Positions 1 through 9,129 of a stretch of 64,000 bases of DNA are shown here, piece by piece. A program made the translations under genes and the position numbers. The notes under the pieces are model-generated. The model did no database searches. It was not told the DNA's origin and saw only the letters and a list, made by a program, of their open reading frames with translations. Within the stretch, counting starts at the first letter, position 1; each line of letters starts with the position of its first letter. Source of the DNA: Candidatus Melainabacteria bacterium. Its GTDB lineage: Bacteria; Cyanobacteriota; Vampirovibrionia; 2-02-FULL-35-15. The DNA lies in the NCBI GenBank assembly GCA_023250195.1, contig JAHFBF010000004.1:69675-133674 (forward strand), written 5' to 3'.

Positions 1-167
1 ATAAAAAAAACTGATGCTAGAAAGCTAGATGCAGAGCCACTTACATGATAGGTCTCTTTAATCTTTGGAACGATTGCCCCGGCTACATTTGTAATAGCAC
101 CAAAAGTTAAATAAGCAAATGCAAGTGCTATTAAAAGAAAGAAGTAATTGTTCTTGGTTTTGATCAT
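1..167 (-). CDS. MFS transporter, N-terminal part (runs off window start)
   Basis: Only the first 55 codons are in the window. Reading leftwards from ATG at 167, the peptide starts MIKTKNNYFFLLIALAFAYL and continues TFGAITNVAGAIVPKIKETY, followed by another hydrophobic stretch. A first transmembrane helix with a small-residue-rich turn and a charged loop before helix 2 is typical of major facilitator permeases, perhaps of the sugar (FucP-like) branch. There is no Shine-Dalgarno; a two-hairpin repeat element ends just before the ATG. The gene lies 192 bases downstream of the beta-oxidation operon on the same strand. The substrate cannot be inferred from this fragment. Confidence 0.6.
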   Translation of the reverse strand, partial: MIKTKNNYFFLLIALAFAYLTFGAITNVAGAIVPKIKETYHVSGSASSFLASVFF

Positions 168-170
168 TTT

Positions 171-264
171 TTATATAACGTGAAATAACTGCTACGCAGA
201 TTATTTCACTATTTCTATACAAAACTCTCCGACGTTCAGGTTTGCACTAAGCAAACCTTCTCTT
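171..264 (-). repeat. Two-hairpin leader element, copy 1 (before MFS gene)
   Basis: Read on the minus strand: GAAGG, hairpin 1 with arms AGGTTTGC/GCAAACCT (238-258), the constant segment TGAACGTCGGAGAG, then a long hairpin 2 with arms GTGAAATAA/TTATTTCAC (180-209) capped by CTGCGTAGCAG, then CGTTATATAAAAA and the ATG at 167. It is closely related to the copy at 56462-56553 and shares its layout with the copies before dnaJ, nadK, groS and purA. It could be a structured RNA leader or a mobile palindromic repeat. Confidence 0.75.
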
Positions 265-358
265 ATATAACAATAAATTACGTTATTATATAAACTTTAT
301 AAATATATCATGATGATACTTAACGTAAAATAAAAAACAGAAAAAAGTTACTGTCTAA

Positions 359-1606
359 TTAATCTACTCTTTTAATAATTGCAGCAATTGCTCGTCCGCG
401 ACCAATACAAAGAACAGCAAGACCTATATTTAAATCCTGCCTTTCAAGTTCATGAAGAAGAGTAACAACCAATCTTGCACCACTTGCTCCCAGAGGATGT
501 CCAAGAGCTAAAGCACCACCATTTACGTTTGTTTTGCTAAGAGGAATTTTTGCTCCTTCAGCAGTTGCTAAAACTACAGGAGCAAATGCTTCATTTATTT
601 CAAAGAGATCAATATCATTTATAGTTAGATTTGCTTTCCTTAATACTTTTTCCACTGCATCAATTGTAGCTGTAAGCTGCAACTCTTCTCCACCTGCTAC
701 ATCAGCAGAATCTTCAATTGCTATAATTTCTGCCCTAGGCTCTAAACCATATGTATTAAGTGCATCTTCGCTTGCAAGCAAAAGGGCCGCTGCACCATCC
801 GATTCTAAACTTGCATGAGCCGGGGTTACAATGCCCCATTTTTGAGGTAGTCTTTCAAGTGTTCCATGATTAGATAGTCGTATACCATCATCCTGGTCAA
901 ATACTCTTCCCTTGCCTGTTTCCACAGCCACTATTTCACGGGCAAATCTTCCTTCTTCTCTTGCTCTATGAGCTTTTTCATGACTATCTATTGTAAATTG
1001 ATTTAATTCTCTAGAAGTCAATTTATACTGGTCAGCAATTAAACCGGCAGATACTCCCATGGGCACAAGTGGATGTTTTGGATGTCTTGTACGCTTTGCC
1101 GCTTTAGCTCCTTGGGTTAAAACTTTTAGCATATTTCTTAAGCTGATTGGAGGGGGTAAAAAATCAGATCCCATTCCAACGCGCTCCGGTGACATTGATT
1201 CAACACCACCAGCAACTGCAAGATCAAAATCACCTTTAGCAATATGAGCTTCCAGATCCCACATAGCCTGCATTGATGATCCACATAAAAAATTAACAGT
1301 ATTTCCTGAAACCTTTGGAGAAAGAGCTATCTTTGCAATATCGCCACCGATATCCCCGCCCTGCTCGCCGGTTTGAGCAGCACAACCAAAGGTTAATTTT
1401 TTTATAGCTGTCCTATCTTTTAAACCTGCTCTCAAAGCAAGAGCATCTACCACTGTTACGCCAAGATCGACTGGATGAACACCGGATAATTTCCCAGGCT
1501 TTCCTGTCCATGGCATATACCAATGTTTTGCAGGCTTAGACTTTGTAGCCTGAGGAGTTCTAAGAGCTCCTGCAATATAAACTTGTCTAATTTGTGTACC
1601 TGACAT
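359..1606 (-). CDS. fadI: Thiolase (acetyl-CoA C-acyltransferase), beta-oxidation
   Basis: 415 residues, the usual thiolase length. It should catalyse thiolytic cleavage of 3-ketoacyl-CoA, the last step of beta-oxidation, in the cytoplasm. The nucleophilic cysteine is C108 in NFLCGSSMQAM. The histidine motif lies in FEINEAFAP and GGALALGHPLGASGAR, and the C-terminal cysteine is in LCIGRGRAIAA, where most thiolases read CxGGGxGxA, so the glycine loop is altered. An insertion of about 25 residues near position 20-45 is rich in K, P and W. AAGGAG stands 12 bases before the ATG. It is the last gene of the fatty-acid operon, 15 bases after the fused hydratase/dehydrogenase. A biosynthetic thiolase is possible, but the neighbours favour degradation. 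Confidence 0.9.
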   Translation of the reverse strand: MSGTQIRQVYIAGALRTPQATKSKPAKHWYMPWTGKPGKLSGVHPVDLGVTVVDALALRAGLKDRTAIKKLTFGCAAQTGEQGGDIGGDIAKIALSPKVSGNTVNFLCGSSMQAMWDLEAHIAKGDFDLAVAGGVESMSPERVGMGSDFLPPPISLRNMLKVLTQGAKAAKRTRHPKHPLVPMGVSAGLIADQYKLTSRELNQFTIDSHEKAHRAREEGRFAREIVAVETGKGRVFDQDDGIRLSNHGTLERLPQKWGIVTPAHASLESDGAAALLLASEDALNTYGLEPRAEIIAIEDSADVAGGEELQLTATIDAVEKVLRKANLTINDIDLFEINEAFAPVVLATAEGAKIPLSKTNVNGGALALGHPLGASGARLVVTLLHELERQDLNIGLAVLCIGRGRAIAAIIKRVD

Positions 1607-1621
1607 TTTTCTAATTGCTCC

Positions 1622-4177
1622 TTATAATATTCCAAATCTTTCTAAAAGAGGTGCCCAGAAGTCTGATTGAGCCATACTTACAAATCGTTGAATTTGTTTA
1701 TCGGCTTTTATAAAAGACAAACGCAATCTTTCAAAATATTCAGGGGTTCTTTCTCTTACAGCAAATTCCGGATCGTGTGAATTATCAATAAATCTTTCTG
1801 CTTCTTTTGCTATAGATTTCTTTGTAGTAGGAAGCCATCCTACATGTCTAAATCCCTTTTCTATTCCAAATTTTTCACGTATTTTTTTTGAATAATCATT
1901 TTTATCAAAATTTTGTTTTCTTACAGGTTTTTTTGATAAATCTATTTCAGATACATTACCGTTAATTACTTCAGCTAAAAATAGATAAAGTTGGTCTCTA
2001 GGTACAACAGCATGTGCAAACCCTACTTCTTTGGCATCACTTGCAGTAAGCTTAGGTGCTTTTAAAGGATTTCTTGTATTGCAAATCATTGCTTTTGCTA
2101 ATTGTTTTCCAACAACTTCCGGGAAATATTCTGTCCCCATCCATTCAGGAATTAATCCAATACCTACTTCAGGAAATGCTATATAGCTTTCTTCATCCAC
2201 CATAACTCTATAATCACAGGCTGTAGCTAATTCTGCGCCTCCGCCGACTGCAGAACCATCGATTAAGGCTAATGTTGGAAGTTCATAGTTACGAATCATC
2301 TGCATAACTCTTTTTCCCATTAAAACAAATTCTCTTAATTTATCAGGATCATCTTTAACACTCTCTGCATAATTTAAATCAGCTCCGGAACTAAATATTC
2401 CTCCTCCTTGATCTTTAAATACAACTGCTTTTGCGCCTCTTCCTTTTAATTCCTGTAATGCCTGTTCTATTCCTCTAAGCATTTCAGGGCTAATTGAATT
2501 TTGCATTTGCTGAAGATGCTGAATATGCAGTCTTCCAAGTTCTACAAAACCAATTCCATCCTGGATATAGCTTCTAACACCAGAGGTATTTTCTTCTGCC
2601 ATTAAACCACCCGGTAAAGCTATTCCTGATTTATCTCCAACAGGTTCTTCTTTTAAATTAGTTCTAATAAGATTGGCTGCTTCAGCAACACCTATCCTTT
2701 GCATAAGCTCAAATGGTCCTTCATTCCATTTAAATCCCTGCTTACACGCTATTTCTATGTCATGTACACTTGCAAGCTCTTCATTAGCAATTTCTGCTGC
2801 TATAGCCATATATGCAGCTTTAAGTCTATTACTGATTGCTTCTCTTCTAAGCTCATGTCTATCCTGTTCAACAACAACTGTTTCACCCAATTCATATGGT
2901 TCAATTACAAATGGATAAATCAAATTATCTTTATTAACTTCTACTTTCTTTAAGTATGCATTTACTATTCCAAGTTGTGTTGTTGCTTTGTCTTTAACTT
3001 CCAGCACTCTTTTTGCCGGCTGAAAGAATGAACCTAATCTGGCATGGTTTTCAACAATAGAAGCGTACAATCTCTTTTGGTTTAACCTTCCGGCTACAGT
3101 AATAAGCAGTCCTTTTTTCTTATCAAAAAGTTCTCCTAACAGCTTTTCTCCTTTTCTTCCCATTTTACTTGCGGTTTCAATTTGGGCATCTAAATCTTCT
3201 ATCTTTTCATATGTTCCAGCCTCATCATTAAAAAGTTCTAGTTTTGGAGCTTCATGAAATTGAGTTTGTGCTTTTTTAGTTTTTACCCCAATCTGCTTTT
3301 CGTAAAAAGTCTCAAGAAAAACCCTATCAATAAAATCTGGACTCTCCAGTCCTTCATCTGCAATTTTTGCAGCTTCATTTAAAACACCGACAAGTATTCT
3401 ATTTGCAACAGCGCCAGGCGTATCTTTCCATACAACTATTGGCTGCTTGTTCATGGCATATGCAAGCTGTCTCATAGCTTCTATAACTTCCAGGCTTGTT
3501 TTTTCAGTAGCTATAATTTCTACGAGAGGATTTCTATCAGCAGGATAGAAAAAGTGAAAACCAACTACATTTTCCGGATTATCTACTTTTTCTGCAATTT
3601 CACTTAATCTTAAAGAAGATGTATTTGATGCAAGTATTGAACCTTTCTTAAGTGCAAGATCAAAAAATTCAAATGCATTTTGTTTAAAAGGTAAAAGCTC
3701 TGGACCTGCTTCTATAAGCAAGGTAGCTTCACCATATCCTTTCCTTATTCTGCTGTCAGTAATAGCGCCTTCTAAAAATTCTCCTACAACTCTTTCTGCT
3801 TCAGCTCTTTCTCTTTTATGGGCTTCAGCAATTTGTGCAAATGGTTCTCTTTGATTAAAAACAATTGGTGCACCAATCAATCCTGCTCTATTAATATGTC
3901 TTTGTTGTGCTGATGAAAGCTTGTGTACTTTAACTGCTTTTGCCTGAGTTACGACTACATTATGTCTGGATGTTTCCAAATCTCCCAAATTTATATCTTG
4001 CCGCAATGTACCAGAACCTGCTTTAGTAGTAGCGTTAACGATACCTTCACCCATGGTTCCACGGGCTCCCAGAACTACTGCTTTATTTTGTCCTTGAAAC
4101 TGTGAAAATCGTTTAACTCCGCCTAGAAAAGAGAGGCTGCTTAATTTTTCATCAAAGGTGCTTATTGTATTTGACAT
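1622..4177 (-). CDS. 3-hydroxyacyl-CoA dehydrogenase / enoyl-CoA hydratase fusion
   Basis: 851 residues with the dehydrogenase first and the hydratase last, the order seen in FadN-type proteins and opposite to E. coli FadB/FadJ. The NAD-binding loop reads VLGARGTMGEGI (residues 35-46), where GxGxMGxG is usual, so one glycine is arginine; a charged insertion follows it. The dehydrogenase histidine is H208 in GFHFFYPADRNPLVEI, preceded by ASNTSSL. A second 3HCDH domain is in the middle. The hydratase has the oxyanion loop FSSGADL, then GSAVGGGAELATACDYR and the acidic motif FPEVGIGLIPEWMG. Together these should hydrate enoyl-CoA and oxidise the hydroxyacyl-CoA. It starts 10 bases after the upstream acyl-CoA dehydrogenase with no clear ribosome binding site, so translational coupling is likely. 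Confidence 0.9.
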   Translation of the reverse strand: MSNTISTFDEKLSSLSFLGGVKRFSQFQGQNKAVVLGARGTMGEGIVNATTKAGSGTLRQDINLGDLETSRHNVVVTQAKAVKVHKLSSAQQRHINRAGLIGAPIVFNQREPFAQIAEAHKRERAEAERVVGEFLEGAITDSRIRKGYGEATLLIEAGPELLPFKQNAFEFFDLALKKGSILASNTSSLRLSEIAEKVDNPENVVGFHFFYPADRNPLVEIIATEKTSLEVIEAMRQLAYAMNKQPIVVWKDTPGAVANRILVGVLNEAAKIADEGLESPDFIDRVFLETFYEKQIGVKTKKAQTQFHEAPKLELFNDEAGTYEKIEDLDAQIETASKMGRKGEKLLGELFDKKKGLLITVAGRLNQKRLYASIVENHARLGSFFQPAKRVLEVKDKATTQLGIVNAYLKKVEVNKDNLIYPFVIEPYELGETVVVEQDRHELRREAISNRLKAAYMAIAAEIANEELASVHDIEIACKQGFKWNEGPFELMQRIGVAEAANLIRTNLKEEPVGDKSGIALPGGLMAEENTSGVRSYIQDGIGFVELGRLHIQHLQQMQNSISPEMLRGIEQALQELKGRGAKAVVFKDQGGGIFSSGADLNYAESVKDDPDKLREFVLMGKRVMQMIRNYELPTLALIDGSAVGGGAELATACDYRVMVDEESYIAFPEVGIGLIPEWMGTEYFPEVVGKQLAKAMICNTRNPLKAPKLTASDAKEVGFAHAVVPRDQLYLFLAEVINGNVSEIDLSKKPVRKQNFDKNDYSKKIREKFGIEKGFRHVGWLPTTKKSIAKEAERFIDNSHDPEFAVRERTPEYFERLRLSFIKADKQIQRFVSMAQSDFWAPLLERFGIL

Positions 4178-4187
4178 AATAATAATT

Positions 4188-6452
4188 TTAAGCTACTAGT
4201 AAGCTTTCCTTTAAATCTTCATTCCCGGCCCTTGCAAGACTTCTATATAACTCTGATGGACAATTGCCACCATTAAACATAGATTCTTCGCTTGTTCTTT
4301 GTTCTCTTAATTTATCCTCTGCAGCTTTAATATAAGCATTTGCTATTTTATCCGGATAAAGTTCTTTCCCTGGAAGAAGCCCTTTTAAAAACATTGGTCT
4401 TTTTTCATAAACCATATTATCAACAAATTGCTGCAGAGCCATTATTTTATGGGCATAAGGATTTTTATCTTCTGCTTTTAGTTCTTTTTCTTTTTGCCTT
4501 AAATCTCTTAGTTTTAACATAACAGCAGAAGTTTGATACAAATCTATTACTTCATCAGCAAAAGCAATTAACTCTTTTTGCTTTAACATTGTTTTTTTAC
4601 CTGTTACCATGTCAGTAAGTCCCATGGTTTTAATTCTCATAGAAAGTGATTTTGTTTTATTTTGAAGCCAAATCATAGAAGGATAACTTAGCCCACCACT
4701 TTCATACTTAAACATAGTTGATTCACGCTTAAGGTGTGTCCATGGATTAGCTCCTCCTTTTAATAAAGGTTTTACACCTACCCCCACCATGTGTTGCTTT
4801 AGAGCTTCATTTACACCTTCAACAATAATTGGAACCCACATATCCCGTTTCATAAGTTCAATAGGACACCCTTTCATTAAGCTTTGTCCGCCAAACATTC
4901 TTGCTGCTATCTTTGTAACATCTTCTGCTTCTTCCGTAGCAAGTGCTTTTATAGCCGCACATTCAGCAATAATATTCATCTTTGGATATGTATCAATTAG
5001 CTTTGATGTAAGTTCTACCGAAGCATCAAGAGCTTCAGTTCTTACTGCCATTTCAGAAATATAGCTTTTTACCTGAGGTAAATCAGCAAGTCTTCCACCA
5101 TGTTCATCAAATCTTTGTCTTTGAATAGCTTCTAAAACAGCCATATTAAATGCTTCTTTTGCAGCCTCAGCACAGAATGCACCAAAGCCTGCACGGCCTG
5201 CATTTAAGCTGTTAAATATAACTTTTGTTCCTTCACCTATATCACCAAGAGTATTTTTTATACCTCGCTCATTTACAGCTGAAATTTCAACATCATGAAA
5301 CTCAATGTATGCTTGATTACTTCCTCGTATACCACTAAGTTCAAGAGGCTTGGAAATATAAAGTCCTTCTTTCTTTAATTCCTGACGTTTTCTTTCAGTC
5401 TCTTCTTCCGTATCTGTAAGCCTAAATGGTAATTCTTTTATAAATACTGTAGGTTTTAATTCTGGTCCTTCATCATCTATCTTTGCAAATATAAGCATGA
5501 CAGATGATTTGTGGGTATTAGTTATAAAAATTTTGGAGTTAGCCGATGTGGGGCTATTTAAGATATATTTGTCACCAACTTTTTTTGCAATTACTCCGGA
5601 ATTATTTATAGCATCAGTACCTGAACCTCTTTCTGTAAGTGCAAATGAAACAAGCCCTTCACCTTTTGCTATCTTGGGTAAATAATATCTTTTTTGATCA
5701 AAATCACCATAGTATTCAAATGGTTTTGATCCTAATGTACTATGTGCGCTGACTATTCCTGCAATGGTTCCAGAGTAAGTGTGAATAAGTGTTCTTAAAA
5801 TAGCATCATATTCACGCTGATTAAATCCCATTCCTCCAAATTGTTTTGGGATCTTTAATCGATTCAATCCAAGATCCACCAACCTTTGGTATAACTCAGG
5901 TCTAACATACATTTCTTCATCAATCTGAAAAGGATTTACCAGCGCTTTTTCCAGATTACTAAAGTCGATATTTAATTCATCCATCCATGCTTTAACCTCG
6001 CTGTCTGGATTTTGAAGCCTTGTTGTTGCAGCTGATTCAGCTGCCGCCCATCCTGCTAAGTTATATTCATATTCTCTTGCTAAGTTTGGGGGAATATCAT
6101 CTGGAGTCGATCCCAGACCTTTCAGCCAGCTTGGAATGACTGTACTGCTTTGCCTCATTCCACCCGTAACAAGGGCATTATAGGCATTTATTTCTGCTTG
6201 TCTCTTAGGGCTTAAATTATTATCGTAGGCAGCAGCAAGAGTATTAAGTCTTAGTACTCCACCTGAAATAGCGTCTGAAATAGGCCCATTGTCTCCATGA
6301 CCAAGCATGCCACCACTTTTTGCCATTAATTTTTTTACAAGATCACCTTGATCTTGTGGGCCTTTTAAGGTAGCTCCCCCTAGGTAAGTAGGCAGATAAA
6401 GTTGTCCTGGGAGATAGGGTCTAAAATTTTGATCTATTTGAGTAACTGACAA
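4188..6452 (-). CDS. fadE: Acyl-CoA dehydrogenase (large, FadE-like), copy 1
   Basis: 754 residues, much longer than the roughly 380-residue classical enzymes. An N-terminal extension of about 180 residues contains PGQLYLPTYLGG and KSGGMLGHGDNG. The FAD-dependent core follows, with ALTERGSGTDAINNSG, LSGIRGSNQAYIEF and AGRAGFGAFCAEAAKEAF. The segment IVEGVNEALKQHM probably holds the catalytic glutamate, and a helical tail of about 180 residues follows. It should make trans-2-enoyl-CoA from acyl-CoA as the first step of beta-oxidation. The start is a TTG at 6452 preceded by AAGGAGA. A paralogue lies immediately upstream; the two are alike along their whole length. Confidence 0.9.
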   Translation of the reverse strand: MSVTQIDQNFRPYLPGQLYLPTYLGGATLKGPQDQGDLVKKLMAKSGGMLGHGDNGPISDAISGGVLRLNTLAAAYDNNLSPKRQAEINAYNALVTGGMRQSSTVIPSWLKGLGSTPDDIPPNLAREYEYNLAGWAAAESAATTRLQNPDSEVKAWMDELNIDFSNLEKALVNPFQIDEEMYVRPELYQRLVDLGLNRLKIPKQFGGMGFNQREYDAILRTLIHTYSGTIAGIVSAHSTLGSKPFEYYGDFDQKRYYLPKIAKGEGLVSFALTERGSGTDAINNSGVIAKKVGDKYILNSPTSANSKIFITNTHKSSVMLIFAKIDDEGPELKPTVFIKELPFRLTDTEEETERKRQELKKEGLYISKPLELSGIRGSNQAYIEFHDVEISAVNERGIKNTLGDIGEGTKVIFNSLNAGRAGFGAFCAEAAKEAFNMAVLEAIQRQRFDEHGGRLADLPQVKSYISEMAVRTEALDASVELTSKLIDTYPKMNIIAECAAIKALATEEAEDVTKIAARMFGGQSLMKGCPIELMKRDMWVPIIVEGVNEALKQHMVGVGVKPLLKGGANPWTHLKRESTMFKYESGGLSYPSMIWLQNKTKSLSMRIKTMGLTDMVTGKKTMLKQKELIAFADEVIDLYQTSAVMLKLRDLRQKEKELKAEDKNPYAHKIMALQQFVDNMVYEKRPMFLKGLLPGKELYPDKIANAYIKAAEDKLREQRTSEESMFNGGNCPSELYRSLARAGNEDLKESLLVA

Positions 6453-6602
6453 AATCTTCTCTCCTTGCTTAGGTTTTAGAGGGACCTTAAAAGCAGTATC
6501 TTATTGATTCTTAAATAACAGATTGATGGTTATTCTACTTTTGCCATACAATTGCTTAAAATGTAAATCTCGACCAAATGTCACACAACTTTACAATTAT
6601 CT

Positions 6603-8777
6603 TTAACTCACTGGAGCGGCAATCTGAGTAAATTGTTTAAACATCTTGGATGGATTACCATTGCCATCTTTAAACCATTTATTTTCAATGTCTCTTTGTA
6701 TGCTTAATTCTGCCTCAGCTTCCTTAATATAAGCATTAGCAATGTGTTCAGGATAAAATTCTTTTTTTCCAAATTTAATCAGGCTGTCTTTATATTTCAT
6801 ATTATCAATGAATTGTCTTAAAGCAAGTCTTCTGTGTTCTGAAATATTTTTATCTTTAAGTTTTAAAAGTACTGCAGCAGCCTGGTAAATCTCAATTGCT
6901 TTATCTGCAAATGAAAGTAATTCTTTTTGTCTAATCATTGTTTTTGGTCCGTTCAATGCTCCTAATGCCAGTACCATTGCAGAATAGCTTTTTGTTTTTC
7001 TTTGTATCCACCACATATCACCAAAACTTAAACCACCACTTTCATAGATTAGTCTTGAGAGCATAAGTTTTACAAGAGCAACAGGATTTGTAGAAGCTTT
7101 TAAAGCCAGCTTTGCTCCAACTCCTACCATATGTTGTTTAAGAGCTTCATTAACACCTTCTACAATTAATGGAACCCACATATCACGCATGATAAGCTCG
7201 ATTGGATAACCTTTCATCAGACTCTGCCCACCAAAAATTCTTGCTGCAATAGTAGAAATTGTCCAGGCTTCTTCTGTAGAAATAGCTTTCACTGCACCAC
7301 ATTCAGCAATAATATTCATATGAGGATAAGTGTCAATTAATTTTGTTGTAAGTTCTACTACAGCATCAAGCGCCTCTGTTTTAATTGCCATTTCTGAAAT
7401 ATATTTTTTAACCTGAGGCATATCAGCTAACCTGCCGCCAAACTCATCAAATCTTTTTCTTTGAATAGACTCAAGCACAGCCATATGAAATGCTGTCTTG
7501 GAAGCCTCTGCACAAAAGGATCCAAAGCCTGCACGCCCTGCATTAAGGCTGTTAAATATAACCTTTGTTCCTTCACCTACGCCACCTAAAATATTACTTA
7601 CACCATGATCATTTACAGCAGGGATCTCAAGATTATGAAATTCCATATAAGCCTGATTACTGCCTCTAATACCACTAAGCTTTAATGGCTTTGAAATATA
7701 TAATCCTTCTTTTTTAAGTGCCTTTCTTTTTCTATCAAGTTCTTCCATAGAATCAGTTAATCTAAATGGTAACTCCTTAAGAAATACTGTAGGGCTTAAT
7801 TCTTTACCATCATCAATCTTTGCAAATATAAGCATTACGCTGGCTCTGTGTAAATTTGTTATATAAACTTTGGAGCCATTTACAATATATTTTTTACCAT
7901 CCGGTGAAGGTTTAGCAATAGTAGCTGCGTTGCTAATGGCATCTGTTCCAGAACCTCTTTCTGTAAGTGCAAACGAAACAAGTCCTTCACCTCTTGAAAC
8001 TTTAGACATGTAATATTTCTTTTGTTCAAGGTCGCCGTAATATTCAAAAGGCTTTGAACCAAGTGTGCTATGTGCACTTACCATTCCTGAAAGTGTTCCG
8101 GAATAAGTATGAATAAGAGAACGAATCACTCTGTCATATTGTCTTTGATTAAAACCAAGCCCACCAAATTCTTTTGGAACCTTCAACCTGCAGAGTCCAA
8201 GATCTCTCATTCGCTCAAGAAGTTCTGGTTTGACATAAATCTCCTCATCGATTTCAAAAGGATTAACAAGAGCTTCTTTTAAATTTTCAAACTTAAGGTT
8301 TAGATTATTCATCCATTCTTTAACGTTAGAGTTTGGATTCTGGAGCTTTGAAAGAACAAGATTATTACTTGCTGTCCATCGGGCTAAATTATATTCATAT
8401 TCTTTTTTTAAATCTTTTGCAATATCATCAGATGAAGAACCATATCCTTCAAGCCAACTTTTAACAATATTTTCTTTTAATCTTAGTGAATAATTAACAA
8501 GCTCTATATATGCACTTATTCTTTTTTCTTCTTCGGAATCTAATTTATTTTCACTGGCTTTTTGTAACCAATTTAATCTTAAAACTCCTCCGGATGTTGC
8601 CTCTTGAATAATCCCGTTTTGTCCGGTGCCAAGCATGCCACCGCTTTTTTTCATTAGCTTTTTTACAATGGCATCCTGGTTTTCACTATTGGACGAATCA
8701 GCAATACCGCCTAAATAATCAGGCAAATAAAGTTGTCCGGGAGCATAAAAATTTAATTCTGGATCAAGGTCTGCCAT
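6603..8777 (-). CDS. fadE: Acyl-CoA dehydrogenase (large, FadE-like), copy 2
   Basis: 724 residues, a paralogue of the next gene downstream. It shares PGQLYLPDYLGG near the N-terminus, KKSGGMLGTGQNG, ALTERGSGTDAISN, LSGIRGSNQAYMEF, AGRAGFGSFCAEAS and IVEGVNEALKQHMVGVG. It lacks about 30 residues of the copy-1 C-terminal region. Such pairs usually arise by tandem duplication and may divide acyl chain lengths; that division is inference. The ATG at 8777 has AAAGGGAA about 12 bases upstream. A gap of 150 bases without a gene separates it from copy 1, so they may be co-transcribed or have separate promoters. It heads the beta-oxidation block. Confidence 0.9.
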   Translation of the reverse strand: MADLDPELNFYAPGQLYLPDYLGGIADSSNSENQDAIVKKLMKKSGGMLGTGQNGIIQEATSGGVLRLNWLQKASENKLDSEEEKRISAYIELVNYSLRLKENIVKSWLEGYGSSSDDIAKDLKKEYEYNLARWTASNNLVLSKLQNPNSNVKEWMNNLNLKFENLKEALVNPFEIDEEIYVKPELLERMRDLGLCRLKVPKEFGGLGFNQRQYDRVIRSLIHTYSGTLSGMVSAHSTLGSKPFEYYGDLEQKKYYMSKVSRGEGLVSFALTERGSGTDAISNAATIAKPSPDGKKYIVNGSKVYITNLHRASVMLIFAKIDDGKELSPTVFLKELPFRLTDSMEELDRKRKALKKEGLYISKPLKLSGIRGSNQAYMEFHNLEIPAVNDHGVSNILGGVGEGTKVIFNSLNAGRAGFGSFCAEASKTAFHMAVLESIQRKRFDEFGGRLADMPQVKKYISEMAIKTEALDAVVELTTKLIDTYPHMNIIAECGAVKAISTEEAWTISTIAARIFGGQSLMKGYPIELIMRDMWVPLIVEGVNEALKQHMVGVGAKLALKASTNPVALVKLMLSRLIYESGGLSFGDMWWIQRKTKSYSAMVLALGALNGPKTMIRQKELLSFADKAIEIYQAAAVLLKLKDKNISEHRRLALRQFIDNMKYKDSLIKFGKKEFYPEHIANAYIKEAEAELSIQRDIENKWFKDGNGNPSKMFKQFTQIAAPVS

Positions 8778-8861
8778 GCTTTTATTATTCCCTTTATTAG
8801 TTAGTATAAACTGTCTTGCTTTAAATATCTGAGTATTATTTGTAACACGTCATTGGAGTCC

Positions 8862-9057
8862 ATCTCAAAACTCTTATAGGGGAAGTTTGCATTTTGTCAC
8901 ATAAATATTGATTGAAAAACAAAATGTCATTCCGGGCTTGACCCGGAATCCAGGCTGTTACACAATGGCGTACTTATCTGGATTCCCATTTTCATGGGAA
9001 TGACAATTGACCTTATGTTGAAAAAATCAGTTAAGCTCATAGTAGGATTTTTGAGAT
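8862..9057. repeat. MITE-like element with terminal inverted repeats
   Basis: The left end ATCTCAAAACTCTTATAGGGG (8862-8882) is matched in inverted orientation by CTCATAGTAGGATTTTTGAGAT (9036-9057). Inside are two hairpin-forming blocks: 8925-8952, of the type GTCATTCCGGGCTTGACCCGG, and 8979-9004, ending GGGAATGAC. The same building blocks recur at 58062-58197. No open reading frame of note is present. The structure fits a small non-autonomous mobile or REP-type element in the gap between the malic enzyme and the acyl-CoA dehydrogenase genes. Confidence 0.7.
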
Positions 9058-9060
9058 ATG

Positions 9061-9095
9061 CTCTTGCGAGGAGCAAAAGCGACGAAGCAATGACA
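9061..9095. repeat. Fragment of the GCGAGG...GACGAAGCAATGAC repeat
   Basis: A short piece related to the ends of the larger repeats at 51508-51624 and 54342-54458: it has TTGCGAGGAGC followed by GACGAAGCAATGAC. It directly abuts the MITE-like element on its left and lies 35 bases from the malic enzyme stop codon. It could form part of the transcription end region there. Confidence 0.5.
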
Positions 9096-9129
9096 TTACT
9101 TTGTAGAATTACTATTCAAAGCTTTTTAT

